Source of the DNA: Microbulbifer variabilis
Lineage (GTDB): Bacteria; Pseudomonadota; Gammaproteobacteria; Pseudomonadales; Cellvibrionaceae
Assembly: GCF_023716485.1 (NCBI RefSeq)
Contig: NZ_CP092418.1
Coordinates: 1,037,001-1,101,000, forward strand
Direction: 5' to 3'
DNA: 64,000 bases
Numbering within the stretch: position 1 is the stretch's first letter; each line of letters opens with the position of its first letter. Of the stretch, positions 35,489 to 44,816 are shown in pieces. The notes below the pieces were generated by a model. That model had not been told where the DNA came from. It did not search any database and worked only from the letters and a program-made list of their open reading frames with translations. The translations under genes and the position numbers were made by a program.

Positions 35489-36565
35489 CTAGTGAATGGA
35501 TTTGGGTCCATGAAGGAAATGACCGAAGGCCTGAGCAAGGGTTTCATTCCGTTCGGGGTCGCGTAATGTACTCAGTAGAGAAGTGCGCACCTTGGGCAGA
35601 AACATCAAGTCAGAGAGCAATAAGTTAAAGGTATCCTGGTTATCGCTATCTGCCAGTGCATTGAGCCAGAGTTTGGCTAATTGTGGATTTTCTAGGTCTT
35701 GGGGGCAGCGGCTGCCGATGGCAGCAAGAAGCTCTATAGACTTAGCCTTGATGCTCTGAGTACCACTCGATGATTTTTGTGTCAGCTGCTTTAAAACTTC
35801 TTGCAGTAAAGTGCCGCGTAAGCCCTGCGCTAGCGAATGAGAGATACCACGCACTGCAGCGGCAATCAGGGTGAAATCTGGAGTGTCATCGTGTAAAGAG
35901 TCACGTGCCCGAGTGGCGATGACTTCTGCCAGCTGGTGATCGATCGCTTCATTTTCCAGACAGTGACACAGGTTGACAAAAACTGGCGCAGCAATATGGG
36001 GCAACTGATTTAACAGAAGCTCTTTCTGGGAGTCCCAGCGGGCTGATAGATCGGCAATTCCCTGTAGGGCCAGGTTATCCCAGCGGGACTTCTGGGGGTT
36101 GTGAAAATAGTCGAGTACTGCTGCATAGTGCGCGCTAGGTGTACGCTTCAGAAGCCGTTGGGTGTGCGCGTGAAATGCGGCTTGGCGCTCGTTGGAAGGG
36201 GTATAAAGTAGACTACTTTGTTGCAGTAATTTGTCCAGCTGCGCTGCGGATTCGGAAGCGGGCGCCTGCTTCAGCTCTTGGGCCAGGGCGCGTAGCAAGC
36301 CATCGCGGGCCTGTAGTTGTAGCTTGCCCTGCTCATCGAGGGGAAAGCGCAAGAACCATACCGCCGGTTCACCACCCTCAACGGGCTGCAGTAAGAGCCC
36401 GCTCCAGGCCTGGCGCAAATAGGGGTGAGGCCAGGCTTTTTGGCCCGCCTCGAAAGCCTCGGCTGTAGACTTTGGTACAGATTGAAGACGCCGGCCCAGA
36501 TCGAACCAGCGTAATTTAAAGTCCGCCTCTTCTATCAGGGCGCTCAGGGTACCGCTTTCACTCAT
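35489..36565 (-). CDS. DUF3549-family protein
   Basis: A 358-residue cytoplasmic protein. It matches my memory of the DUF3549 family, found mainly in gammaproteobacteria, from the N-terminal region (FKLRWFDLGRRLQSVPK), the VWFLRFPLDEQGKL segment and the alpha-helical, HEAT-like remainder. Function unknown. The ATG at 36565 overlaps the NhaC stop by 8 bp, so the two are translationally coupled. An upstream extension to 36724 lies inside the nhaC coding region and is rejected. Confidence 0.75.
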   Translation of the reverse strand: MSESGTLSALIEEADFKLRWFDLGRRLQSVPKSTAEAFEAGQKAWPHPYLRQAWSGLLLQPVEGGEPAVWFLRFPLDEQGKLQLQARDGLLRALAQELKQAPASESAAQLDKLLQQSSLLYTPSNERQAAFHAHTQRLLKRTPSAHYAAVLDYFHNPQKSRWDNLALQGIADLSARWDSQKELLLNQLPHIAAPVFVNLCHCLENEAIDHQLAEVIATRARDSLHDDTPDFTLIAAAVRGISHSLAQGLRGTLLQEVLKQLTQKSSSGTQSIKAKSIELLAAIGSRCPQDLENPQLAKLWLNALADSDNQDTFNLLLSDLMFLPKVRTSLLSTLRDPERNETLAQAFGHFLHGPKSIH

Positions 36566-38063
36566 GACAGCTTTGTAGATTTCCTTCTTTTTTATCGGAG
36601 GGTGCTGTAGCCGCAACTGAGATCGGCATCTGCTTAAAGTGCAACCAGCCGTAGGCGATCGCCAGCAACGGGCAGATGATGTTAAACAGGGCATAGGGTA
36701 GGTAAGAGAAGGTATAAATGCCAAGGGTAGCTGTCATATAGGCCCCACAGGTATTCCAGGGGATCAGTACGGAGGTGATGGTGCCGGAGTCCTCCAGTGT
36801 ACGGGACAGGTTTAGCCCATGCAGGCCCTTCTCTTCAAAGGCTTCTCTGAACATACGGCCCGGAATAATAATTGCCATGTACTGGTCGCCAGCGGCGGCG
36901 TTCATGCCGAAACAGGTGAATACGGTGGAGGTCACCAAGCCGCCCACGGTTTTAATACGCGACAGAGTCCAGTTGACAATCACTTGTAGGAAGCCGGCGC
37001 GCTCCATGGCGCCACCGAAGGCCATGGCCGAGGTGATCAGCCACACGGTATTGAGCATGCTGCTCATACCGCCTTTCGAGAGGAGTGCGGCGACATTCTC
37101 ATTCGTGGAGGTGGATTTATAGCCATCGAACAGGCTGTACCAGGCGCCTTTGAGCGTGGCCAATGCGCCTTCCCCTCCGCCTAGGCGGCGAGCAGCTTCT
37201 GGTTCGAAAATCAGTGCGATGGCACAGCCCACCAGGGAGCCGACGATCAACGTGGGGAAGGCGGGGACTTTGCGCCAGGCCATAGCGAGTAGCAAGATCA
37301 GAGGCAGCAGGCTGATCAGGGAGATTTTGAATTCGCTCTTCAGGGCAGTAAGTAAAGACTCGATATCTGAGGCGGAGGCAGTGCTGGCCTCAGAAGTGAG
37401 GCCGAGATACGCGAACACCACCAAGGCGATAACGAAGGCTGGAATCGCGGTCGACATCATATGACGGATGTGCTGGAACAGATCATTCGATGTTACCGCC
37501 GCAGCCACGTTAGTCGTGTCAGATAGCGGCGACATCTTATCGCCAAAGTAGGCGCCGGAAATTACCGCACCCGCAGTGATTTCCGGGGACAAGCCAAGTG
37601 CACCGGCAATCCCCATCAGAGCCACACCCAGTGTGCCGGCGGTGGTCCAGCTGGAGCCGATGCTAAGACCCACTACGGCACAGATAATACAACTGGCGGC
37701 GTAGAACCATTGGGGCGAGAGAATCTGTACCCCGTAATAAATCATCGACGGCACGGTACCGGCTAATATCCAACTGCCGATCAAAGCACCCACTGCCAGT
37801 AGTATCAGAATCGCGCCGAATACCAGGCCAATGCCGTGCAGCATGCCGCCTTCCATATCACTCCAGCTGTGACCATTTTTCATGCCCATCAGCGCAACTA
37901 CGCAGGCGCACAACAGCAGTGCAATTTGGTTGGGGCCGTAAGAGGAGTCGGCGCCATAGAAGTACACTGACAGCGATAAGAGAGCGATCAGGATCCCCAG
38001 GGGGATCAACGCATCCAGCAGGCTGGGCGTGCGCGGTTCATTGGTGGGGGTGGCTTGAGACAA
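36558..38063 (-). CDS. nhaC: NhaC-family Na+/H+ antiporter
   Basis: A 501-residue inner-membrane antiporter with about 12 hydrophobic segments. Family features: GAYFGDKMSPLSDTTNVAAA in the middle, with the conserved Asp pair, and the C-terminal GTITSVLIPWNTCGAYM. It would exchange Na+ (or another substrate, as malate-lactate NhaC homologues do) for protons, fitting a marine lifestyle. The start is TTG at 38063 with GGAG 7 nt upstream. First gene of a two-gene operon with the DUF3549 gene. Confidence 0.9.
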   Translation of the reverse strand: MSQATPTNEPRTPSLLDALIPLGILIALLSLSVYFYGADSSYGPNQIALLLCACVVALMGMKNGHSWSDMEGGMLHGIGLVFGAILILLAVGALIGSWILAGTVPSMIYYGVQILSPQWFYAASCIICAVVGLSIGSSWTTAGTLGVALMGIAGALGLSPEITAGAVISGAYFGDKMSPLSDTTNVAAAVTSNDLFQHIRHMMSTAIPAFVIALVVFAYLGLTSEASTASASDIESLLTALKSEFKISLISLLPLILLLAMAWRKVPAFPTLIVGSLVGCAIALIFEPEAARRLGGGEGALATLKGAWYSLFDGYKSTSTNENVAALLSKGGMSSMLNTVWLITSAMAFGGAMERAGFLQVIVNWTLSRIKTVGGLVTSTVFTCFGMNAAAGDQYMAIIIPGRMFREAFEEKGLHGLNLSRTLEDSGTITSVLIPWNTCGAYMTATLGIYTFSYLPYALFNIICPLLAIAYGWLHFKQMPISVAATAPSDKKEGNLQSCHE

Positions 38064-38390
38064 GGTGGACTCCTGCTTGACTGCGTGGCTTGTGCCGTAT
38101 TCGTTATCGTTGTTTTTGCCGTCGGCGGCGGTTGACCTTCCTATTCTCCCGGCTTGGGACGGTGAAGTCTACTTTGAATAGCAATTGGGACAGGAGGACC
38201 TTTTTGCTGACTGACCCGTCTAACGGTTCTTTCATCGCCTTGGTCATCGATCTGGTCGGGTGAGGTGCTAGCAGTTCGGCGAGGCTTCCGGTATGTTCTG
38301 CGCCGATTTCTTATCCCGGCTACCCTGTGGCCGTACAATAAAATGAGCCCGGGCCACGGGTAGATAGTCGGTCCGGCAGGTAGTGATGTC
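38064..38390. other. Divergent intergenic region
   Basis: About 330 bp separate the divergent nhaC and acyltransferase genes and should hold both promoters. A minus-strand open frame here (38141-38392) shows no protein-like features and is not called. Confidence 0.45.
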
Positions 38391-39560
38391 ATGAGAGCAA
38401 GTGAGTTAGACCCCGCTCAATTTGAGGATATGCGCCCTTATCGCGACGATGAGGTGCGTGCTGTATTGGACAGGCTGATCGCCGATCCGGAAATGTCCCA
38501 CGCTGTAGCGCATTTCCTGATCCCCAAACTGGCGCGCCTGGAAGGCCCCCTGGCCTGGCTGGTACGCCAGTTCCTGCGTTTTGAATTTCGCAAAGTGAAC
38601 GATGTACGTGGTGTACAGGCGATTGTAGAAAAATACATCGACAAGGTGGTGAGCCGCACCACCTCCGGGCTGACGATTTCCGGGCTGGATACCCTGCCGC
38701 GGGACCGCGCCTGTCTCTTTGTAAGCAATCACCGGGATATTGCCATGGACCCGGCTTTTGCCATCGTGTCCATGTACAAGGAGGGGCATGAGACCTCCCG
38801 AATCGCCATCGGCGATAACCTGCTGGGCAAGCAGTTTGCCGGCGATATTATGAAGCTCAACAAGTGCTTTACCGTTAAGCGCAGTTCTGGCACCCGCAGG
38901 GAAAAACTGCAGTCGGCGACAATGCTGTCTAACTACATCTACCATTCCATCGTGAATGACAATGAGCATGTGTGGATCGCGCAGCGCTCCGGGCGTGCGA
39001 AGGATGGTATGGATCGTACTAATCCGGCCTTGGCGGCCATGTTCGCCATGACGAAAGATCGGGATATGCCCTTTGCGGATTTCTGGCGCAAGTTGCACAT
39101 AGTGCCCCTGTCCATCTCCTACGAGTGGGACCCCTGCGATGCCCAGAAAGCCAAGGAACTCTACATCACCGAACACAAGGACGAGTACAAGAAGGCCAAG
39201 AACGAGGACCTGGCCTCCATCGGCAAGGGTGTGATTGGCTTCAAAGGGCGGGTGCACACCGCGTTTGGTACACCGATCGAGGCGGATTTCAATGACGTTA
39301 ACAGCGTCGCTGAAGAGATTGATCGCCAGATTGTCGGCAATTACACCCTGCATCCCACGAATCTGATCGCCTACGAAATGATCTACGGCGAGGTGTCCGG
39401 ATTGCCGGTGGGTTACCCGCACAAGCCCTGGGATGCCAGTGAACACCTGGAGACCCGTGAGAAGTTTGAAGCGCGCATGGCCAAGGTCGATGAGCGTTGG
39501 CGGGAAAAGGCGATCCAGGCCTATGCCAATCCGGTAGTTTCACGCCTCGCATTTGAATAA
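38391..39560 (+). CDS. PlsC-like 1-acylglycerol-3-phosphate acyltransferase family protein
   Basis: A 389-residue acyltransferase-fold protein. The catalytic block reads FVSNHRDIAMDPAF. The spacing from His to the second Asp is one residue longer than the usual HX4D, although the Asp of HRD could take part. The later blocks are CFTVKRSSGTRREKL and VWIAQRSGRAKDGMD in place of the common FPEGTRS. It may acylate a glycerolipid or another phospholipid precursor in the inner membrane. No transmembrane helix is obvious. Single gene; dinG follows after 115 bp. Confidence 0.8.
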   Translation: MRASELDPAQFEDMRPYRDDEVRAVLDRLIADPEMSHAVAHFLIPKLARLEGPLAWLVRQFLRFEFRKVNDVRGVQAIVEKYIDKVVSRTTSGLTISGLDTLPRDRACLFVSNHRDIAMDPAFAIVSMYKEGHETSRIAIGDNLLGKQFAGDIMKLNKCFTVKRSSGTRREKLQSATMLSNYIYHSIVNDNEHVWIAQRSGRAKDGMDRTNPALAAMFAMTKDRDMPFADFWRKLHIVPLSISYEWDPCDAQKAKELYITEHKDEYKKAKNEDLASIGKGVIGFKGRVHTAFGTPIEADFNDVNSVAEEIDRQIVGNYTLHPTNLIAYEMIYGEVSGLPVGYPHKPWDASEHLETREKFEARMAKVDERWREKAIQAYANPVVSRLAFE

Positions 39561-39675
39561 CTGTTTTGGAATCAGTGTAAGAGGGGCACTCAGCCTCTGC
39601 GGTGCTGGTGAGGAGGGGGCGCTTAGTGGATAATAACGCCCCCTGCGCCACCCACTAGCGAATAGACTCTCCCCC

Positions 39676-41814
39676 GTGCTCAACGATAAACACAAAACTG
39701 CCATCCAGGCTGCCTACAGCCAATTCCTGTCCAGCCGTGGCCTCAAGGCCCGTTATGGGCAAAAACTGATGGTGGCAGCCATTGCCCGTACGCTGGGCTC
39801 GATTGTGCAAAGTGCCAGTGGCGAGCGCGACAACAGTAAGACAGATGGCGAGCATATCTGTGTGGTGGAAGCCGGTACCGGTACCGGTAAAACGGTCTCC
39901 TATTTACTTGCCGCCATTCCCCTGGCCCAGGCCCAGGACAAAACCCTGGTGATTTCCACCGCCACAGTTGCTTTGCAGGAACAGATTATCCACAAGGACC
40001 TGCCCGAAGTGGCGCGTCACAGTGGCCTCAACTTTGAGTTCACCCTGGCTAAGGGGCGCGGTCGCTACCTGTGCCTGTCAAAATTAGATCAACTACTCTC
40101 CAGTTTTTCCCCCAGCGGTACCGGCCTCTCTCTGGGACTCTATGAAGACGAGCTGCCCCAGGTGGGAGAGGACAGTGTTGCCCTCTACCAGAAGATGACT
40201 GACAGTCTGACCTCTGGCCGTTGGGATGGTGACCGCGACAACTGGCCGGAAACTATCGAGGCCGATGACTGGGGTCGGATCACTACAGATCACCGTCAGT
40301 GCAGCGGCCGTCGCTGCCCCCATGTCACCAATTGCAGTTTCTTTCGCGCGCGCGAGAGCTTGGGCAAGACCCAAGTGATTGTTGCCAATCACGATTTGTT
40401 ACTGGCGGACCTGGCCCTGGGCGGCGGTGCCATACTGCCTCCCCCAGAAGAGACGATTTACGTGCTCGACGAGGCCCATCACCTGCCGGACAAGGCCCTC
40501 AATCATTTCTCTCATCACAGCCGTGTCGGCGCCTCCACCGGTTGGCTCGACCAAGCCAACAAGGCCCTTGGCCAGATGTTGGGAGAGATCGGCGATGGTG
40601 CCGAACTGGATCGCTGTGGTGAGCAGCTACCGGCGGTGCTCACCTCTGCCAAACAGGGCTTGGAGCAAATGTGGCCGCTGATTGAGGAATTGTGCGAATT
40701 TGAGGATGAGCGGGGTAATACCACCCGACACCGCTTCGAGGGTGGAGTGGTGCCGGATTCCATGATGCAGCTGGCGGAAAAGTTGCGCGAGGATTTTGAC
40801 GAGCTGGAGGGGCTGTTCGGCAAAATATTGCAAACGGCCCAGCGTATGCTCGAGGACGCCCACTCGCCGGTGCCCATTGTGGATCTGGAGCGTTGGTACC
40901 CGCAGCTAGGCAGCTGGTATGGGCGTGCCGAGGCCAATTTATTGCTCTGGGCCAACTATGCCCGCGCAGATGCCGATGGCGCCCTGCCTCAGGCGCGCTG
41001 GGTTACTCTGGTGGATTGGGGTGGTTCGACCGATTTCGAGGTGTGCAGCTCGCCCATCCTGGCCGGCAAGACTTTGGATTACAGCCTTTGGCGGCGCTGC
41101 TACGGTGCGGTGCTTACCTCCGCGACGCTCACCGCACTGGGCAAGTTTGATCGCCTGCGCATGCGTGCCGGTACCCCGGAAAATGCCAGCTACCAAGTGG
41201 TTCCCAGTCCCTTTGATTTTTCCAGAGCCACTCTGCAGGTTCCCGCTTGTGCCGTGGATGCAGGTAATGCGGACCAGCACACCGATGCGGTGATTGATGC
41301 TCTGCCGGAGTTGCTCAAGGACTCTGGTGGTTCCCTGGTACTCTTCTCCTCTCGCCGCCAGATGGAGACGGTCTACGAGGCACTGCCCGGTACCTGGCGC
41401 AACCGCATCCTGATGCAGGGGCAGCAGTCCCGTCAGCATTTACTCGACTCACACCGTGAAATCGTCGATGGTGGTGGCAGCAGTGTGTTGTTTGGTCTTG
41501 CCAGTTTTGCCGAGGGCCTGGATTTGCCTGGGGATTACTGCAGGCATGTGGTGATTGCCAAGTTGCCTTTCGCGGTGCCCGATGACCCAATTGAGGCGGC
41601 CTTGGCAGAATGGATTGAGGCCAAGGGTGGCAATCCATTTATGCAGATCACCGTGCCGGATGCTGCCCTGAAACTGGTACAGGCCTGCGGTCGTTTGTTG
41701 CGTGCGGAAGGGGATAGTGGAACAGTCACCCTGCTGGATCGCCGTGTAGTGAGCCGTCGCTACGGCCAGGCGATTCTCAATTCACTGCCGCCTTTTAACC
41801 GCCATATCGAATAA
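39676..41814 (+). CDS. dinG: DinG-family ATP-dependent DNA helicase
   Basis: A 712-residue XPD-like superfamily 2 helicase. Walker A is EAGTGTGKTVSYLL, the Walker B/DEAH box is VLDEAHHLPDKA, and motif VI is near QACGRLLRAEGD. Four Cys around the LCLSKL and CSGRRCPHVTNC segments are positioned to bind a 4Fe-4S cluster. Length agrees with E. coli DinG. It resolves R-loops and other structures at stalled forks. The start is GTG at 39676. A second, smaller gene (yqcC) follows after 105 bp. Confidence 0.95.
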   Translation: MLNDKHKTAIQAAYSQFLSSRGLKARYGQKLMVAAIARTLGSIVQSASGERDNSKTDGEHICVVEAGTGTGKTVSYLLAAIPLAQAQDKTLVISTATVALQEQIIHKDLPEVARHSGLNFEFTLAKGRGRYLCLSKLDQLLSSFSPSGTGLSLGLYEDELPQVGEDSVALYQKMTDSLTSGRWDGDRDNWPETIEADDWGRITTDHRQCSGRRCPHVTNCSFFRARESLGKTQVIVANHDLLLADLALGGGAILPPPEETIYVLDEAHHLPDKALNHFSHHSRVGASTGWLDQANKALGQMLGEIGDGAELDRCGEQLPAVLTSAKQGLEQMWPLIEELCEFEDERGNTTRHRFEGGVVPDSMMQLAEKLREDFDELEGLFGKILQTAQRMLEDAHSPVPIVDLERWYPQLGSWYGRAEANLLLWANYARADADGALPQARWVTLVDWGGSTDFEVCSSPILAGKTLDYSLWRRCYGAVLTSATLTALGKFDRLRMRAGTPENASYQVVPSPFDFSRATLQVPACAVDAGNADQHTDAVIDALPELLKDSGGSLVLFSSRRQMETVYEALPGTWRNRILMQGQQSRQHLLDSHREIVDGGGSSVLFGLASFAEGLDLPGDYCRHVVIAKLPFAVPDDPIEAALAEWIEAKGGNPFMQITVPDAALKLVQACGRLLRAEGDSGTVTLLDRRVVSRRYGQAILNSLPPFNRHIE

Positions 41815-41919
41815 CCTCTTACTCTTTGGTGTGCCCCATTTTCGTCTACAGGTTTGGAATTCCTGCCAGGGGCACTGGGATTACAAGCCGCCCGGCAGGG
41901 CGGTTTAGGGATTGGATCT

Positions 41920-42243
41920 ATGCAAGCTATTTACTCTGAAGTCGCCGATCAATTGTTACAGCTCGAAGCCGAGTTGCGCCGCATGGCCCTGTGGCAGGAG
42001 GAGGCCCCAACAGCGGAAGCCTTAGCCAGCAGGGAACCTTTCTGTGTAGATACCCTGACTCTGCCGCAGTGGTTGCAATTCATCTTTTTGCCGCGTATGC
42101 GCCAGCTAATTGAGGGGCAGATGCCGCTACCGCAACAGTGTGGCATAGCGCCAATCGCGGAGGAGTTCTTCAAAGAGAGGGGAGGCGCTGAGCCTCTGAT
42201 CAAGATTCTCAAGGGCATCGACGAGCGCCTGCAGCGCTGCTGA
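41920..42243 (+). CDS. yqcC: YqcC family protein
   Basis: A 107-residue small cytoplasmic protein, all-helical. It matches YqcC by length and motifs: LLQLEAELRRMALWQEEAP at the N-terminus and the conserved PFCVDTLTLPQWLQFIFLPRM core, with LPQQCGIAPIAEE after it. ATG 41920 is preferred to one at 41854, which would add a segment not found in the family. Role unknown; YqcC is encoded near the pseudouridine synthase truC in enterobacteria, a gene not present here. Confidence 0.88.
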   Translation: MQAIYSEVADQLLQLEAELRRMALWQEEAPTAEALASREPFCVDTLTLPQWLQFIFLPRMRQLIEGQMPLPQQCGIAPIAEEFFKERGGAEPLIKILKGIDERLQRC

Positions 42244-42526
42244 GTCCTCCTCTCTGGCGTCCACTGGGCGCCCCACCTCGCTTTCATCTACTTTGTTAGC
42301 TATAACGATTCACGGTTGGCCGTCAAATTCTCAAGATCTGGCGCGTGTCACATTGTGGCGCTTGCATCGCTCGACTCTAGGAACATCCCTGTTCACCAAG
42401 CTCTTTCATAGGCTAATATCGGCCTTTTGCTTGCGTTGGGAGGAATTTCTGCGCTTGCTACCGTGAACGCTGCGAAGACAGTGCGGTCGGATTGGAATGC
42501 TAATGGGGCTAGAGGTAATCGTTAGG

Positions 42527-43219
42527 ATGCAGAAATTTTCCCTTCTGTGGTTATTGGTCGCGGTCCAGTTATTGCTGGGCTGTCAGTCGCTGATGTACCC
42601 CGCACAGAGCCAGCAAGGGGCAGAACCCGCTACTGCACAATCGGGCCAATCTCAGGGCGAAATACTCCAGTGCCCAGAGCCTGTGGAGGTGATCTGCGCA
42701 GAACCAGAGGTCAGGGTCGTTGAAAAAGTCATCGAACGAACCCTTGAAAAAGTAGTCGAAGTGCCCGTCGCCAAGGACAAACTGGTACTAGGGGCAGTGG
42801 AGAAAATCTCTATCGAGCCCTCCGGTCTGGTTGTTGAGTCTGTGGTGGATACCGGTGCGCCGACAACCACCTTGCGCGCCCAGACACTGACACGCTTTGA
42901 GCGCGATGGTGAGGACTGGATCAGAATTCAGCTGGCACTGCCGGAAGTGGATGGTAAGGCCGAAACTTCTACCATCGAACTGCCCATCAAACGCCATATC
43001 CGTGCGAACCGTATTGGTTTCCCGAGCCAGCGTCGCCCGGTAGTGGAGATGAATCTCACTGTGGGTGAGGTTACTCATATGGTTGAGGTCAGTCTGACGG
43101 ATGAGGGCCGCAACGATATTGTGATGGTGCTGGGACGCAATTTCCTCAAAGATGCCGCGGTTGTCGATGTGAGCCGGCGCAATATCCAAGGGCAGCCTCG
43201 GGTGTTCGGGAATAAATAG
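42527..43219 (+). CDS. Retropepsin-like ATP-dependent zinc protease family lipoprotein (DUF785)
   Basis: A 230-residue protein with a lipoprotein signal (LLLGC at about residue 18), a linker with a VVEKVIERTLEKVVEVP repeat, then a retropepsin-like domain starting SVVDTGAPTTTL, where DTGA is the aspartyl-protease signature, and FPSQRRPVVEMNL and VLGRNFLKD later. Family members are RimB-like zinc proteases that occur with RimK-type ligases. It is followed by the 7-TM and ATP-grasp genes, a well-conserved three-gene set linked to osmotic or envelope stress in proteobacteria. ATG 42527 is chosen for its lipoprotein signal; an upstream ATG at 42497 would add ten residues. Confidence 0.85.
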   Translation: MQKFSLLWLLVAVQLLLGCQSLMYPAQSQQGAEPATAQSGQSQGEILQCPEPVEVICAEPEVRVVEKVIERTLEKVVEVPVAKDKLVLGAVEKISIEPSGLVVESVVDTGAPTTTLRAQTLTRFERDGEDWIRIQLALPEVDGKAETSTIELPIKRHIRANRIGFPSQRRPVVEMNLTVGEVTHMVEVSLTDEGRNDIVMVLGRNFLKDAAVVDVSRRNIQGQPRVFGNK

Positions 43220-43274
43220 GCCGCTTATTAAGATTAGGTTCCTTTTGGAACCCTAGAGTTACGGGGAAGGGCGA

Positions 43275-44807
43275 ATGTCGCCGCGCGTTCAAGTTTATGT
43301 TATTGCGGCATTGCTCGCATTGATCGGGGCGGGTCTCACCGCTTACAAACATTTCGAATTAGGTTTTCCACTGCTGCCGGGTGAATACCGTACTGTCTGG
43401 ACCATTGAGGCCAAAGTGGGTTTCGATGCGGAGGGCGGCCCGGTAAAAGCTGCGCTGACTTTGCCCCGTGAGCAACGCAATATGGAAATCCTCGGTGAGA
43501 CTTTCAGTTCCTCCGGTTTTGGCTTCTTTATAGCCCGGGAAAATGATGAGTATCGGGCAGTTTGGACGCGCCGCTCCGCCGAGGGGCCCCAGTCCCTGTT
43601 CTATCGCTTGGATGTGTACCAGACTCCCGGTGCGGCGCTCGAACAGCCTTTGAATCTCAGCACCCAGGTACAGAAACCTTTCCTCGGTGCACGGGAGCAA
43701 GAAGCCGTGCGCCTGGCGATTGATTCGTTGGTTAAGCAGGCCCGCGAGCGCTCCTCCGACGTGGAATCTTTCACCACTCAATTGCTGTTTGAGCTGAACG
43801 ACGATGGTAACCAGGATCGCAACCTGGTCTTCCGCCACTACACCGATAAATCCCTGGTGGATGTCGCTCTGCTGATGCTGGCCACCGCTGATATTCCCGC
43901 GCATCGCATCCGCGGCCTCTACCTTGAGGACGACCGTCGCCGCCTTGCTCCAGAGGATCTGCTCGAAGTTTACGATGGTCAGCGCTGGATTGTTTTCGAG
44001 CCAAGCAGCGGCTTGCCCGGAATTCCAGAAAACTTCTTTATCTGGCAGCGCGGTGGCAAGAGTCTGCTGGACCTGGAGGGTGGCCGCAATTCGCAGGTGA
44101 CTTTCTCGGTCATTTCCAATGACGTGCCTGCACGGGATGTCTCCATGCGCAGCACAAAGGGCGAAAAAGAGGCGCTGGTGGATTTCTCCATCTACAGCCT
44201 GCCCATCGAGCAACAAAGCATCTTTAAATTGATTTTACTGGTGCCGGTAGGTGCCCTAGTGGTGGTGCTGCTGCGCATCTTTGTCGGCTTGCGCACCTCC
44301 GGTACCTTTATGCCGGTACTCCTGGCAATAGCCTTTATTGAAACCCAGCTGCTCACAGGGCTATCAATTTTTGTATTGATCCTGGTGCTCGGATTGTGGG
44401 TGCGTTTCTACTTGAGTCGGCTCAATTTGCTCCTTGTGTCGAGGATCGCCGCCGTGGTGGTCACGGTGGTGCTCATTATGGGGGTGATCAGTGTGGTCAG
44501 TTATAAGCTCGGAATTGAGCAGGCACTGACGGTGACCTTCTTCCCGATGATTATTTTGGCCTGGACCATTGAGCGCATGTCCATCGTTTGGGAGGAGGAT
44601 GGCCCCTACGAGGTAATTGTACAGGCCGGCGGCAGCCTGCTGGTGGCTGTTTTGGCCTGGTGGGTGATGACTAACCGCTATGTGGAACACTGGACCTTTA
44701 ATTTCCCCGAGCTGCTGCTGGTGCTGCTGGCCTTTATCTTGGTTGTGGGTAACTACACCGGTTATCGCCTCAGCGAGCTGATGCGTTTTCGGCCTCTGAT
44801 CAAGTAG
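43275..44807 (+). CDS. Inactive transglutaminase fused to seven TM helices (UUP1 family)
   Basis: A 510-residue protein. One N-terminal anchor helix (VYVIAALLALIGAGLTAY), then a periplasmic transglutaminase-like domain (to about residue 315) that lacks an evident catalytic Cys-His-Asp triad, then a C-terminal membrane domain of about seven helices from FKLILLVPVGALVVVLL to the end. It fits the 'inactive transglutaminase fused to 7 TM helices' family. The gene lies between the zinc protease and ATP-grasp genes, with a 9-bp gap to the latter, indicating one operon. Presumed membrane sensor or scaffold for the peptide-tagging partners. Confidence 0.88.
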   Translation: MSPRVQVYVIAALLALIGAGLTAYKHFELGFPLLPGEYRTVWTIEAKVGFDAEGGPVKAALTLPREQRNMEILGETFSSSGFGFFIARENDEYRAVWTRRSAEGPQSLFYRLDVYQTPGAALEQPLNLSTQVQKPFLGAREQEAVRLAIDSLVKQARERSSDVESFTTQLLFELNDDGNQDRNLVFRHYTDKSLVDVALLMLATADIPAHRIRGLYLEDDRRRLAPEDLLEVYDGQRWIVFEPSSGLPGIPENFFIWQRGGKSLLDLEGGRNSQVTFSVISNDVPARDVSMRSTKGEKEALVDFSIYSLPIEQQSIFKLILLVPVGALVVVLLRIFVGLRTSGTFMPVLLAIAFIETQLLTGLSIFVLILVLGLWVRFYLSRLNLLLVSRIAAVVVTVVLIMGVISVVSYKLGIEQALTVTFFPMIILAWTIERMSIVWEEDGPYEVIVQAGGSLLVAVLAWWVMTNRYVEHWTFNFPELLLVLLAFILVVGNYTGYRLSELMRFRPLIK

Positions 44808-44816
44808 GGGGTTGCG

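Noticed and set aside
38406..39446. 346-codon minus-strand frame inside the acyltransferase gene
   Set aside because: Lies opposite a clear family member; long antisense frames are common in GC-rich coding DNA.
43359..44216. 285-codon minus-strand frame opposite the transglutaminase-7TM gene
   Set aside because: Shadow of a real gene; no signal or domain.
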